From an uncultured Oscillospiraceae bacterium (lineage in GTDB: Bacteria > Bacillota > Clostridia > Oscillospirales > Oscillospiraceae), in contig CAKTQV010000003.1 in assembly GCA_934597255.1 (NCBI GenBank), positions 62,001-126,000 of the forward strand: a DNA stretch of 64,000 nucleotides, given 5' to 3'. The position numbers were made by a program, and so were the translations under genes. Of this stretch, positions 41,901 through 50,477 are shown piece by piece. Within the stretch, counting starts at the first letter, position 1, and each line of letters starts with the position of its first letter. Below the pieces are notes generated by a model. That model worked only from the letters and a program-made list of their open reading frames with translations. It made no database searches and was not told the origin of the DNA.

Positions 41901-43203
41901 CGCCGCCCCGCATGTTGAGCGTCGTCGACTGATTTGCATCCTGGCGCAGGCAGATGGCGCCGCCCCAGCGGCTGGCGGTATTATTGTTGATCTTCACGCT
42001 GCCGGAAATATTGATGGTGCCCCAGCCCATCAGAATGGCGCCGCCGTCCAGACTGGAGGAATTGCCGGTGATCTGCGCGCTGCCGGAAAGGTTGATCGTG
42101 CCATTGCCGCGCATATAGATGGCGCCGCCGCCGGCATCGTTGCTGCTTTGGGTCGCTTTATTGCCGGAGATGGTGCCGCCGGTCATATTAATGGTGCCGC
42201 CGGTGGTGGAGAAGAACGCGCCGCCGTTCTTGGCCGAGTTGTTCTTGATAACGCCGCCGTACATATTGAAGGCACCGCCGGTGGTGTTCGGTACGTTTGT
42301 ATTGAATTTCCGGAAAATGGCGCCGCCGTAGTTCCCGCCATAGTTGTCGGAGATCTCACCGCCGTACATGTTGAATATGCACTGCTGATCATCCATGGCG
42401 ATGGCGCCGCCGCCGCCACCCTTGGTAACTACGCCGCCGGTAAGCTTGCCGCCGAACATATCCAGTCTGCTGGTATAGAGGTAAATACAGGCGCCGCCCC
42501 AGACGTTTTTCGTCGCGCCCTTGAAGGTGCCGCCGCCCTGGCAGTCGCACAGGACAAGGCGGCCGCCGTTTTTGACCTGGATCTTGGCTTCGCCGTTGCT
42601 GGAAAGGGTCTTGCCGTTCAGGCACAGATAAAGCGTTTTGCCATCCACCGTCAGATGGCCGCCGATAGTGGCGTTGCCTGTCAGATAGACATAGGCCACA
42701 TTGCCCGTGTATGTAATGCCGCTCGTGCCGTTCCACGCCGTATAGTTCACATCGGAGTGGCTGGCATGATCGCCCGCAATGACATTGCCGCCGCAGATGC
42801 AGTGCGTATGCGCCGCCTGCGCCGCGGCGTCGCCGTCCAGCGCCGCCGACTCCTCCTCCGGCTCCGGCGTCTCCGTGCTCTCCTCGGTATTCTCCTCGGT
42901 GTCGGTATCGTCCTCGCCGGCATCCTCGGAAGGCTCCTCGGAGCTGTCCTCACCGGGATCGTCCGGATCGTCCGCATCGCCGGGATCGTCCACGTTCTCC
43001 GTATACAGCGCGCAGTCGTGCGCGTGCGCGCCCTCCGCGCCGCAGACCGGGCACTCCACGTTCATCTCCTCCGCCGTGCAGGCGGTCTCGCAGATGCACA
43101 GGGGCGCGCCCTCCGCTTCTTCCCCCTCGGCCAGAGCCGCCGCCGGCAGCAGGGTCAGGACCATGCAGCACAGAAGCAGACAGGTGAGCAATCGTTTTTT
43201 CAT
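38986..43203 (-). CDS. Large wall-anchored beta-helix protein with InlB-type and Cys-rich tandem repeats
   Basis: A 1,405-residue exported protein. Signal peptide 1-25; acidic linker (EDAGEDDTDTEENTEEST) about 60-105; right-handed beta-helix of about 450 residues built on repeated GGAIYM/ISGNTA/MYGGEI turns; InlB-type B-repeats (FDPNGGT, FAGWYTEKN, LYAHW) about 640-720, then further divergent repeats. From about residue 930 come cysteine-rich repeats of about 107 residues holding CHGGTATCTAKAVCDDCKAEYG and CAACGLSS. A sorting-like end has TPPTGD, a hydrophobic helix and KRKSVR. Probably an adhesin held by a sortase with an xPxTG preference. Confidence 0.88.
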   Translation of the reverse strand: MKKRLLTCLLLCCMVLTLLPAAALAEGEEAEGAPLCICETACTAEEMNVECPVCGAEGAHAHDCALYTENVDDPGDADDPDDPGEDSSEEPSEDAGEDDTDTEENTEESTETPEPEEESAALDGDAAAQAAHTHCICGGNVIAGDHASHSDVNYTAWNGTSGITYTGNVAYVYLTGNATIGGHLTVDGKTLYLCLNGKTLSSNGEAKIQVKNGGRLVLCDCQGGGTFKGATKNVWGGACIYLYTSRLDMFGGKLTGGVVTKGGGGGAIAMDDQQCIFNMYGGEISDNYGGNYGGAIFRKFNTNVPNTTGGAFNMYGGVIKNNSAKNGGAFFSTTGGTINMTGGTISGNKATQSSNDAGGGAIYMRGNGTINLSGSAQITGNSSSLDGGAILMGWGTINISGSVKINNNTASRWGGAICLRQDANQSTTLNMRGGEISGNTAVKEGGAVHVLDKQCQFYLYDGKITGNTSGDGGAVYLNQEPSWLIMQGGEISGNTATGNGGGVYIYRSGSVCQLYGGKIENNKAGGNGGGIYINPSNSGQLKVGNKPLVQNNTVSGKANNVYLPSGKTLTIDIGMSTGASIGVTTANTSYPVAFSNAYSTNYEGCFFADDVNAHVEYKDDQKLYLVSGMVAKPLTVTFDPNGGTLADADKTRSLMTGDTYGTLPVPSYAGYDFAGWYTEKNAGTQIREDTTVTVFGTQTLYAHWTEHEYTVTVVKIGMPEWGSVTPMSTKAKAGETVTLTATPTTGNQFLEWVFLNKPEGGGRVNPVLTFTMPAEDLTIQAKFTVKNYTISYTLEGVSGGSARIVVWGDKVFKYLPQNPTYRDWVFTGWKYGDVTVTEDMTYGDLAGSDTVSSIHIIAQWHQHEFNTWTNGYPGTLKTPADCTHDAVYYWRCVCGEIEYNDNHLYEEPGTALGHLWSWTSNGNGTHTRTCRRENCNATETDNCSGGTATCTAKAKCSTCNAEYGEKLPHDFTAETAEEQYLKSGSSCTEKAVYYKSCTVCGLSSKGTASEATFESGSVLGHEWGAWTQNSDGKTHTRTCKRDESHTETKDCHGGTATCTAKAVCDDCKAEYGELAAHRFTAEKAEEQYLKSAATCTEKAVYYKSCAACGLSSKGAAGEATFEAGDVLGHDWNAWVSNGNGTHTRTCKRDESHTQTNDCHGGTATCTAKAVCDDCKAEYGELAAHRFTAEKAEEQYLKSAATCTEKAVYYKSCAACGLSSKGAAGEATFEAGDVLGHDWNAWVSNGNGTHTRTCKRDESHTETNDCRGGTATCTAKAVCDDCKAEYGEKDPDNHAEGCKPEWTITESGHEQKYSLCGREIVAKASHKFGEWTVTKKPTSSRAGEKEHVCEVCQYKETAAVPATGGADSHTPPTGDRSVLPLWIALLLASGLALGGVLLPRKRKSVR
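39350..40312. repeat. 321-bp tandem direct repeats within the surface-protein gene
   Basis: The unit beginning TATTCGGCCTTGCAATCGTC recurs at 39350, 39671 and 39992, i.e. exactly 321 bp (107 codons) apart. The first two units are almost identical, differing at a handful of bases near their right-hand start; the third diverges increasingly after about 40080. The in-frame length means copy number can change without breaking the gene. Confidence 0.93.
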
Positions 43204-43543
43204 GGATTTTCCTCCCTTTCATTTTCCCCTTGTTCCCGGCAAAAGGCCCGGCCGCATCGCAGCGGAACACAGGCCGGCGCTTGCTTTCTTGGTGTGCGCA
43301 CCAGTATTATAACACAGATGCGGCGCGAGTGCAACAGAAAACCGAAGAAGAAGCCGCCCTGTTTTTCCCCCGCAGTCCGCGCGGGCAGTCCTGCGGAAAA
43401 AAGCGACGCTCCGCCGCCCGTCTCATACTTTGGCATGATTTACTTTGGGGAAACGGTTATGCATAATAGTATCGACTTGGTATGCCCCCGCAGAAAACGT
43501 CGGCGCGGCGGCCTTGCCATGCCTGCGCAAAGGAGGGATGCGC
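43204..43543. other. 340-bp region upstream of the surface protein and MalT-like fragment
   Basis: No gene seen. It holds a consensus minus-strand promoter (43306-43334) and a possible plus-strand one, TTTACT (43439-43444) with CATAAT (43462-43467) at 17-nt spacing, driving the MalT-like fragment. Confidence 0.5.
43306..43334 (-). promoter_or_regulatory. Promoter of the large surface-protein gene
   Basis: Minus strand: -35 TTGCAC (43334-43329), 17-nt spacer, -10 TATAAT (43311-43306). Confidence 0.8.
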
Positions 43544-44052
43544 GTGAGCGGGAACATCGTTATAAAGCCCTCGGTCCAGCAGCGCTTCGACGGCTTTATG
43601 CAGAGCGGCCGGGTCCTGTTTTTCAGCGCGCCCTGCGGCTTCGGCGAGAGCACGCTGGCGTCCGCGCTGCTCGCCGGCCGGAACGTGCTGCGGCAAAGCG
43701 CGGGCGCGGCGGACTTTTCCCTTCCCGCCCCGGCAGACGGCTGGGATGTTCTTCTTCTCGACGATCTGCAGACGATGCAGGACGAGCGCGGCTGGCAGGC
43801 ACTGTGCGAGCTGATCCGTTCGGAGCCGGCAAAGCGCTTCGTGCTCCTGTCCCGGGGCGTGCCGCCCGGATGCCTGACGGCGTTTCAGTATTCGGGCCTG
43901 ATGACCACGCTGGAGGCGGACGATCTGCTTTTTGACCGCGAGGATATCCGGAAATTTTTCGCGGCCGCCGGGCTCGCCGTGACGGACAGCGAGATCAGCG
44001 GTATTTTGAAGGAATCCATCGGCTACCCGCTGGGCGTCGCCGCCGCTGCGTG
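43544..44052 (+). pseudogene. N-terminal fragment of a MalT/LuxR-type ATP-dependent regulator
   Basis: Begins at GTG 43544 (AGGAGGG upstream). About 170 residues resemble the STAND/MalT nucleotide-binding region: RFDGFMQSGRVLFFSAPCGFGES, LLLDDLQTMQDERGWQALCE, FVLLSRGVPP and late KESIGYPLGVA. The P-loop lysine is replaced (GFGES for GFGKS). Similarity stops near 44050, where the frame runs into surface-protein sequence in another phase; the remaining several hundred residues including the DNA-binding HTH are missing. Non-functional as a regulator. Confidence 0.75.
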
Positions 44053-45185
44053 GTGGGCAGATCGGCGTGAAGGGCACGCTGTCCTTCGGCGGCGACAGTC
44101 TGACCATCACCGGCACGGACAAGGCCGTCTCGCTGACCGCCGCCGCAGAGCCTTCCAGCCGGACGCTCTTCGGCTCCGCCGCTGTGGACGGAAATACCGC
44201 CGAGGAAGCGGCGTTTGCGGACGGCACCTACACCGTCGGCGGCGCGGCCGCCAGAAAGCTCAGCGACAAGCAGGCGGGCGGCTCCGCCCCCGTGCCGCCG
44301 GCGATGCTCACGCTGACGCCGGAGGATGTGTCCATACTGGCGGGCAAGACAGCCGTATTCCGCGCCGAGTACAGCGGCACGGACACGCTGACGGCCTATA
44401 TCCAGAAAAACGGGCTTGACGAGAACTTCACCGTGACCACGGCCGACAACCACGACGGCACATGGTCGGTCACGGTCGCGACCAGCATGGAAATGCCCGC
44501 CGCGCGCAACGCCGCGGGAGAGGAGGTCGGCTACAAGCTGATCGTCCGCGAAACAAACAATGCGGACCTGAGTGCGATCGCCATCATCCACATCACGGAG
44601 CTGCCGCGCGTGGCCGAGGTGAACGGCACGCAGTACGCTTCTCTGAAAAACGCCTTCGCCGCCGCGCTCGCGGACGACACGGTGAAGCTGCTGACGGACA
44701 CGGACGAGAGCTGCATCATCGGCGGCGCCGCCGCGCTCGATCTGAACGGAAACGCTCTGACGGGCAGCCTCAAGATCACGGACGGCGGCCTGCTGACGCT
44801 GACCGGCAGCGGAAGGGTGTCGAGCGTGCAGCTCGGCGGCATGGACTGCGCCGTCGGCGGCCGGCTGGATGTGCAGAGCGACGGCGCGGTGGTGGCGACG
44901 CTGAGCGTTGTGACGGCGCCCTCCCCCAAAATGGCCCTGCGCCACGGTATATTTGAAACCATCCAGCTGTACGGCAGCCGGGAGATCACCGCGGCCGACC
45001 TGCTGGCGGACGGCGCCGCCTATGCCTCCACGCTGGACGGCGTCGTGCTGAACAGCTATGTGACCGTGCTGACAAATGTAAAGTTCGTTCCCCACAGCCA
45101 CAGCATGGACGAAAACGGCACCTGCCCCTGCGGCTTCGTCTGCGACCATGAGGGCCTCGTCGGCGAGGACGGCGTGTGCAGCCGG
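44050..45185 (+). pseudogene. Internal fragment of a surface protein
   Basis: From about 44050 a frame reads GQIGVKGTLSFGGDSLTITG and continues for about 375 residues with beta-rich repeats (LTLTPEDVSILAGKTAVFRA; VAEVNGTQYASLKNAFAAAL; HSHSMDENGTCPCG). It has no signal peptide or plausible start with a ribosome binding site, and near 45185 it changes phase into another C-terminus. It is the middle of a lost cell-surface protein related in style to the gene at 38986-43203. Confidence 0.65.
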
Positions 45186-45387
45186 CGCGGTGAAGTCCTA
45201 TACCTTTGAAAACGTCCAGAGCGAGCATACCATCGAGGTCACCTTTGCAAAGACCGGCGGCCGCTCGCCCCGGACGGGCGGCAGCGGCCGCGCGGCGGCG
45301 TGGCTCGCCCTGCTGTTTGCGGGCGCCTTCGGTCTGGCCGGCACGGCCCTCTACGGAAGGAAAAGACGCGGAGAGCATCCGGTCTGA
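45185..45387 (+). pseudogene. C-terminal fragment of another surface protein
   Basis: A different frame reads KSYTFENVQSEHTIEVTFAK, typical of the end of InlB-related repeats, then GGRSPRTGGSGR, a hydrophobic helix and GRKRRGEHPV to the stop at 45387. This is a wall-sorting-like tail with SPRTG in the LPxTG position. It is joined out of phase to the preceding fragment, so it cannot be translated as one protein with it. Confidence 0.65.
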
Positions 45388-45446
45388 CCCGTCTGACGGG
45401 GCGACGCCCCGCTGAGAAAGCACGGAACGGCGCGGCGTCCGGGCCC

Positions 45447-45478
45447 TGACGCCCGGCGGCCGCGCCGCTTTCTCTTCA
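45447..45478 (+). terminator. GC-rich hairpin after the fragment cluster
   Basis: Imperfect inverted repeat around GGCGCGGCGTCCGGGC and GCCCGGCGGCCGCGCC, followed by a pyrimidine-rich CTTTCTCTT tract. Confidence 0.4.
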
Positions 45479-45547
45479 AAAATCACGCCAAAAAGCGCTC
45501 CGGGCGCCATGCATCTGCAAGGTGCCCGGAGTCTGTTGTCCGGCCGC

Positions 45548-46285
45548 TTACACGAGCAGCAGCCCGATCAGCAGCAGGTGCAGTGGATAATAGAGATAGA
45601 AAAGCCACTTCATAAAGCGGTTCACGGCCGGATTTTTCCCCCGCAGACCGTTGTACTGCCGGAGAATGGGCAGCGAGAGAACGACGCCCATCTGCAAAAG
45701 GCCGTAGACCTTATCCAGCGCGAAGAAATAGACCGCGGCGTATAGCGCAACGTAGAACACGAGCCAGAAGGCCTGCTTCTTCCCGTCGCCCCGGTTCGTC
45801 CCGAACGCCATCACGCACAAAGCCGCGATGCAGCTCCAGTCGCCCGGGAAGCTGACGAGACAGATCAGAAGGATCAGCAGTACCTTCACGCCGCCGCTCA
45901 GCTTTTCGCTGTTGGCCGTCCGCAGCATGACAAGCCCCCAGGCCAGCGGCCACATGACGCTCGTCTGGTTGAGGACGCTTCCGTAATAAAACGGAATGAA
46001 CGAGTGCCAGTCCACAAAATCCGTCGAGGCGAAAATATAGCAGAAGTGCGAAAGGACCGCGAACAGAAACAGCCGCGCCGTGTATTTCCGCACGTCGTGG
46101 GTATAGTGATAGCCCTCGGCGATGAAATAGCACATGATCGGGCAGGTGATCCGGCCGATCAGATGCATGAGCAGCGGCAGCGCCGCACGCGGATAGCCCG
46201 GAAAAACCGCCCAGGCGACATGATCGACCGTCATCGCCGCGATGGCGATCAGCTTTATGGCATTGGAGCTGAGCGTTTTCTTCAT
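45548..46285 (-). CDS. TraX-family polytopic membrane protein
   Basis: A 245-residue protein with about seven hydrophobic helices. Start MKKTLSSNAIKLIAIAAMTVDHVAW and the segments LMHLIGRITCPIMCYFIAEGYHYT are characteristic of the TraX family, named for the F-plasmid pilin acetylase. Chromosomal Firmicutes members are acyltransferase-3-like membrane proteins of unknown substrate, probably acetylating an envelope component. It stands alone. No pilus genes lie nearby. Confidence 0.88.
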   Translation of the reverse strand: MKKTLSSNAIKLIAIAAMTVDHVAWAVFPGYPRAALPLLMHLIGRITCPIMCYFIAEGYHYTHDVRKYTARLFLFAVLSHFCYIFASTDFVDWHSFIPFYYGSVLNQTSVMWPLAWGLVMLRTANSEKLSGGVKVLLILLICLVSFPGDWSCIAALCVMAFGTNRGDGKKQAFWLVFYVALYAAVYFFALDKVYGLLQMGVVLSLPILRQYNGLRGKNPAVNRFMKWLFYLYYPLHLLLIGLLLV

Positions 46286-46384
46286 TTTCTCCTCCTCCGG
46301 CGCGCCCCGTCCGCCGGTGCTTCGCCGCCTTTCACACTATACGCAGGCCGCGCCGCTTTGTCAAGCGCCGTCCCGGACGCAGAC

Positions 46385-46428
46385 AACCGCCGTGCAGCCC
46401 CATGAAGGGCGCACGGCGGTTCCCGTTT
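46385..46428 (-). terminator. Likely terminator of ftsH
   Basis: Stem ACCGCCGTGC/GCACGGCGGT with a 16-nt loop lies about 20 nt after the ftsH stop on the minus strand; the T tract is weak. Confidence 0.5.
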
Positions 46429-46448
46429 GCTCCGCGCGGAGCGGAGGC

Positions 46449-48272
46449 TTATTCGTTATTCCCCTTGAGGATGCTCATGAACTGCTCGCCGGTGATCGTT
46501 TCCTTCTCGTACAGGTACTTCGCCAGCTCGTCCAGCTTTTCGCGGTTCGCCTGCAGGATATCGAGCGCCTTGCGGTGCTGCGTGCGGACAAGCTCCATGA
46601 CCTTCTTGTCGACCGCCGCCTGCGTTTCCGCGGAGCAGGCCAGCGTGGCGTCGCCGCCGAGATACTGGTTCGTCACCGTTTCCAGCGCGACCATGTCGAA
46701 TTCGTCGCTCATGCCGTAGCGCGTGAGCATGGCGCGGGCAAGCTTCGTGGCCTGCTCGATGTCGTTCGACGCGCCGGTGGTAACGCTGCCGAACACGACC
46801 TCCTCCGCGGCGCGGCCGCCGGTGAGCGTGGCGATCTTGTTTTCCAGCTCCGTCCGGCTCATCAGATAATGCTCGCCCTCGTCCACCTGCATGGTGTAGC
46901 CAAGCGCGCCCGACGTGCGCGGGACGATGGTGATCTTCTGCACGGGCGCGGAATCGCTCTGCATGGCGGCGACGAGCGCGTGGCCGATCTCGTGGTAGGC
47001 GACGATCCGCTTTTCCTGATCCGTGAGAATGGCGTTTTTCTTCTGGTAGCCCGCGATGACGACCTCGATGCTCTCCTCGAGATCGGCCTGCGTGGCGAAG
47101 CGCCGGCCGTCGCGCACGGCGCGCAGCGCCGCCTCGTTGACGATGTTGGCCAGCTCTGCGCCGGACGCGCCCGCCGCCATGCGCGCGATCTTTTCAAAAT
47201 CCACGTCCTCGGCCAGCTTGATTTTCCGGGCGTGGACCTTCAGGATCTCCACGCGGCCCCGGAGATCCGGCAGCTCCACCGGCACGCGGCGGTCAAAGCG
47301 TCCCGGACGGGTCAGCGCCGGGTCGAGCGACTCGGGCCGGTTCGTCGCGGCGAGAATGATGACGCCGTTGTTGCTTTCAAAGCCGTCCATCTCCGTGAGC
47401 AGCTGATTGAGCGTCTGCTCGCGCTCGTCGTTCGTGGAAAGCGCGTTGTCACGCTTTTTTCCGATGGCGTCGATCTCGTCGATGAACACGATGCACGGCG
47501 CCTTTTCCTTGGCCTGCCGGAACAGGTCGCGCACCTTGCTCGCGCCCATGCCCACGAACATCTCCACGAATTCAGAGCCCGACATGGAGAAAAACGGAAC
47601 GTTCGCCTCGCCGGCGACCGCCTTGGCCAGCATGGTCTTGCCGGTGCCCGGAGGGCCGACGAGCAGCACGCCCTTGGGCATGGACGCGCCGATCTCCTGA
47701 TATTTTGTCGGGTCGTGCAGATATTCGACGATCTCGGCCAGATTTTCCTTGGCCTCGTCCTCGCCGGCCACGTCCGCGAAGCGGATGCCATCGGAGGATT
47801 TGACGTAAACCTTCGCGCCGGAGCTGCCGCCGCGGCCGAAGATCATGGAATTGGCGCCGCCGGCCTTGTCCATCAGACGCTTGGACAGAAGCTGCCCGGC
47901 GACGACGAAAATGATCACGGGCAGCACCCACGTCAGCAGGATGCTTACCAGTGGGCTCATCTCGCGGACGATCTCGCTGGAAAATTCCGCGCCGTTGTCG
48001 TACAGCCGCTGCGTCAGATCGGGGTCGTTCATCACGCCGGTCTTATAGACGTTTTTCTGCTCCTTATCCGTAAAGACGATCTGGTTGTCCTCGATCTCCA
48101 CAAGGCCGATGTTGCCGTCGTAGGTCATGGACATGAACTTGCCGTAGTCCACCTCCTGCACCTGTGCCGACACGATCGCCGGCATGATGAAGGCGTTGAA
48201 CAGCAGCATCACCGCCAGCACGATCAGATAATAAAAGGCAAGCGGCCGCTTCGGGGTCTTGACCTCCTTCAT
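46449..48272 (-). CDS. ftsH: ATP-dependent zinc metalloprotease FtsH
   Basis: A 607-residue membrane AAA+ protease. Two transmembrane helices (about 12-32 and 110-130) flank an extracytoplasmic domain. The AAA module has Walker A GPPGTGKT, Walker B CIVFIDEIDAIG, and second region ATNRPESLDPALTRPGRFDR. The M41 zinc site is HEIGH. It degrades membrane and regulatory proteins and matters in sporulation. It starts at ATG 48272; the molybdenum operon ends 342 bp upstream on the same strand. Confidence 0.97.
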   Translation of the reverse strand: MKEVKTPKRPLAFYYLIVLAVMLLFNAFIMPAIVSAQVQEVDYGKFMSMTYDGNIGLVEIEDNQIVFTDKEQKNVYKTGVMNDPDLTQRLYDNGAEFSSEIVREMSPLVSILLTWVLPVIIFVVAGQLLSKRLMDKAGGANSMIFGRGGSSGAKVYVKSSDGIRFADVAGEDEAKENLAEIVEYLHDPTKYQEIGASMPKGVLLVGPPGTGKTMLAKAVAGEANVPFFSMSGSEFVEMFVGMGASKVRDLFRQAKEKAPCIVFIDEIDAIGKKRDNALSTNDEREQTLNQLLTEMDGFESNNGVIILAATNRPESLDPALTRPGRFDRRVPVELPDLRGRVEILKVHARKIKLAEDVDFEKIARMAAGASGAELANIVNEAALRAVRDGRRFATQADLEESIEVVIAGYQKKNAILTDQEKRIVAYHEIGHALVAAMQSDSAPVQKITIVPRTSGALGYTMQVDEGEHYLMSRTELENKIATLTGGRAAEEVVFGSVTTGASNDIEQATKLARAMLTRYGMSDEFDMVALETVTNQYLGGDATLACSAETQAAVDKKVMELVRTQHRKALDILQANREKLDELAKYLYEKETITGEQFMSILKGNNE

Positions 48273-48614
48273 CGCTTCTCACCCGCCCTTCGCGCGATTT
48301 GGTCCGTCCCAGTGATCATAGTAAATCTCCTTTATGCTCCATCTGCACCCGGCGCTTCCGAGCCGCGGCCGGGCGCGGTTTTCCTTTGTTCATTTTATAT
48401 CATGATTTTACGGCAAAAACATGAACTGAATCAAAACTTTTCGGATTTCTGTCGAAAATGAAAAAGCAGCCGCCGATATGAATATAGATCCACACCGGCA
48501 GCCCGTTTTCGCCATGTGCCCTGTGCGAACACATTTTTGATTTTTATTTATATTTTGTCGAATCTCCTGAATGATTCAGGTAAAATTTCATCCATCTCTG
48601 AATTTTATTGCATT
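48273..48614. other. 342-bp intergenic region between the Mo-cofactor operon and ftsH
   Basis: No gene seen. It is AT-rich. A perfect 15-bp palindrome, CCTGAATGATTCAGG, lies at 48566-48580 and could be an operator or a short hairpin after the mog/moaE gene. A TATAAA about 110 nt before ftsH (minus strand) is a possible -10, without a good -35. Confidence 0.45.
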
Positions 48615-49544
48615 TCAAACCGTTTTATCCGCGCCGGCGGCCGCGATCTCCCGTTCCGTCACGCATTCATTTTTGATCGTGCCTACCAGCGTCTCCAGCG
48701 CCGTCAGGACGTGCGGCCGTATGTCGCCGCCGACCAGAACGAGCATGATATCGTCGCCGACGGACAGCTCGCCCTCGTTGACCCAGACGCGGACGTGGAA
48801 TATCCCCTCCATGCCACGGGCGGACGCGACCGCCGCGGCAAGCTTGTCCGCGTCGCAGGAAAACAGCATCCCGCCGACCGGCGCCGCCTGCGCGTCGCCG
48901 CCGCGAACGGCGGCTCTGGCCGTGGCGCGCACGACGCCGTTGTGAAACAGATACATGCCGCAGCGCTCCGCGCCGGCCTCGGCCTTCGCCTGCTTCAGCC
49001 ACTCGTCCATGGACGGCGCGGCCTTTTTGTCATCGTGATGATGGTGCTCATGCTCGCCGCAGTTGGCGCTGCCCTCGCCAAGCAGCATTTCCACGCCGTG
49101 CTCCACCGGCCCGATGACGGCGGCGAAGTTTTCCGTGGACGCCTTCTCGCTGCCGGGCAGATTGATAATGAGCGTGCGGCCGCGTATGCCGGCCAGCTCC
49201 CGCGACAGGCAGCCCTTGGGCGTGATCGCCATGCTGGCCGCGCGCATCGCCTCGCCGATGCCGGGGCACTCGCGCTCCAGGACCGTCCGCGTGGCCTCGG
49301 GCGTGATATCGCGGGGCGAAAAGCCCGTCCCGCCCGTCGTCAGCACGAGTGCCGCGCCAAGCTCATCGGCGCAGTAAAACAGCTCGCGCCGGATCGCCTC
49401 CGCCTCGTCCGGGACGACGGCCGTGTAAACGACCCTCCAGCCCGCCTTATCCAGCATCGCGCACAGCGCCGGGCCGCTGGTGTCCTTCCGCTGGCCGCGC
49501 GCGCCCTTGTCGCTGACCGTGATGACCGCCGCCGTATAGCTCAT
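48615..49544 (-). CDS. MogA/MoaB-MoaE-like fusion protein (molybdenum cofactor biosynthesis)
   Basis: A 309-residue two-domain protein. I start at ATG 49544, overlapping the upstream stop as ATGA. Residues 1-158 are MogA/MoaB-like (VITVSDKGARGQRKDTSG; TTGGTGFSPRDITPEA), the molybdopterin adenylyltransferase. A His-rich linker CGEHEHHHHDD (162-172) leads to a C-terminal domain (about 178-305) resembling MoaE: HVRVWVNEGELSVGDDIMLV and KNECVTERE. The fusion puts adenylylation next to a MoaE-like fold; whether the second domain keeps synthase activity is uncertain, since no separate moaD is in the locus. Confidence 0.8.
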   Translation of the reverse strand: MSYTAAVITVSDKGARGQRKDTSGPALCAMLDKAGWRVVYTAVVPDEAEAIRRELFYCADELGAALVLTTGGTGFSPRDITPEATRTVLERECPGIGEAMRAASMAITPKGCLSRELAGIRGRTLIINLPGSEKASTENFAAVIGPVEHGVEMLLGEGSANCGEHEHHHHDDKKAAPSMDEWLKQAKAEAGAERCGMYLFHNGVVRATARAAVRGGDAQAAPVGGMLFSCDADKLAAAVASARGMEGIFHVRVWVNEGELSVGDDIMLVLVGGDIRPHVLTALETLVGTIKNECVTEREIAAAGADKTV

Positions 49545-50473
49545 GTCCGTTCCTCCCTGTGAAAATCTCCGTGGACGCCGCCGCTTTTCTCCAGCAGCCG
49601 TATGTCCGTGATGACCATATCCCTCTGCACCGCCTTGCACATGTCGTACACCGTCAGGCAGGCGGTCGACGCCGCCGTCAGCGCCTCCATCTCCACGCCG
49701 GTCCGCCCGGCGCAGCTCACGCGCGCCTCGACCTCGACGCTGCAGCGCTCCTCATCCAGCCGCAGGGACAGGTCGATCCCGTCCACCAGCGTCGGATGGC
49801 ACATGGGTATCAGCTGCGGCGTGGCCTTGGCGCCCATGACGCCGGCGATCTGCGCCACCGTGAGCACGTCGCCCTTTTTCATCCCGCCGCTGCGGATGAG
49901 CGCGAGCGTCTCCGGGCTTACCAGCACACGCCCGGCCGCCACGGCCGTCCGCCGCGTCACATCCTTTTTGCCGACGTCCACCATCCGGGCGCGTCCCTCG
50001 GCGTTGAAATGGGTAAAATCCTTCAAATTCTGCATAACAAACTCCGCAAGTCCCGCAATGTCGTCCAGCGCAAAGCGGGGAATTTCCGTATCCGCCGGCT
50101 CGTCCGTCACCAGCGCGGCATAGGTCTCCGGCGGCGCGGGAAGCCCCTTGCCGTTGTCCCGGCGGGTCACGCCGATGCGCGTGATGGGCGCGTTTTTGAA
50201 CCCCTCGACCAGCAGGATGTCCACACCCGTGATCTGCGCCATCCGCGCCTCCAGCCCCGGGTCGCCGGGGCCGCTGACCAGCACGGGGCTTGCCCCGGCC
50301 GCGCGCAGCCGCGCGGAATCCTTGCCCGTGTCGTCATCGGACAGGCCGTGCGCGTCGTGCTTGACGGCGGCGACGCGAAGGCCGCGCGCCGTGAGCGCGG
50401 GGATAAGCCGCTCCAGCAGCGTCGTCTTCCCGGCGCCGGACCAGCCGGCAAAGCCCAGCACAGCGTATCCCAC
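49541..50473 (-). CDS. MobB-MoaC fusion protein (molybdenum cofactor biosynthesis)
   Basis: A 310-residue fusion. Residues 1-148 are a MobB-type GTP-binding domain with P-loop GFAGWSGAGKTTLL, the AAVKHDAHG histidine segment and LLVEGFK. Residues about 152-310 are MoaC, cyclic pyranopterin monophosphate synthase: FTHFNAEGRARMVDVGKKDVT, LIPMCHPTLVDGIDLS, GVEMEALTAA and YDMCKA. MoaC works right after MoaA, encoded just upstream with a 4-nt gap. MobB aids a later nucleotide-attachment step, so the fusion joins distant steps. No break is visible. Confidence 0.92.
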   Translation of the reverse strand: MGYAVLGFAGWSGAGKTTLLERLIPALTARGLRVAAVKHDAHGLSDDDTGKDSARLRAAGASPVLVSGPGDPGLEARMAQITGVDILLVEGFKNAPITRIGVTRRDNGKGLPAPPETYAALVTDEPADTEIPRFALDDIAGLAEFVMQNLKDFTHFNAEGRARMVDVGKKDVTRRTAVAAGRVLVSPETLALIRSGGMKKGDVLTVAQIAGVMGAKATPQLIPMCHPTLVDGIDLSLRLDEERCSVEVEARVSCAGRTGVEMEALTAASTACLTVYDMCKAVQRDMVITDIRLLEKSGGVHGDFHREERT

Positions 50474-50477
50474 CGTC

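Noticed and set aside
38866..43935. A 1,689-codon open frame on the plus strand opposite the large surface gene
   Set aside because: Its product is low-complexity and Arg/Ala/Val-rich, it has no plausible start, and the minus strand has signal peptide, repeats, anchor, promoter and terminator. Repeats lacking stop-forming codons explain the open antisense frame.
45548..46285. Conjugation/pilus locus based on the TraX-like gene
   Set aside because: TraX homologs are common chromosomal acyltransferase-like proteins and no other transfer gene is nearby.
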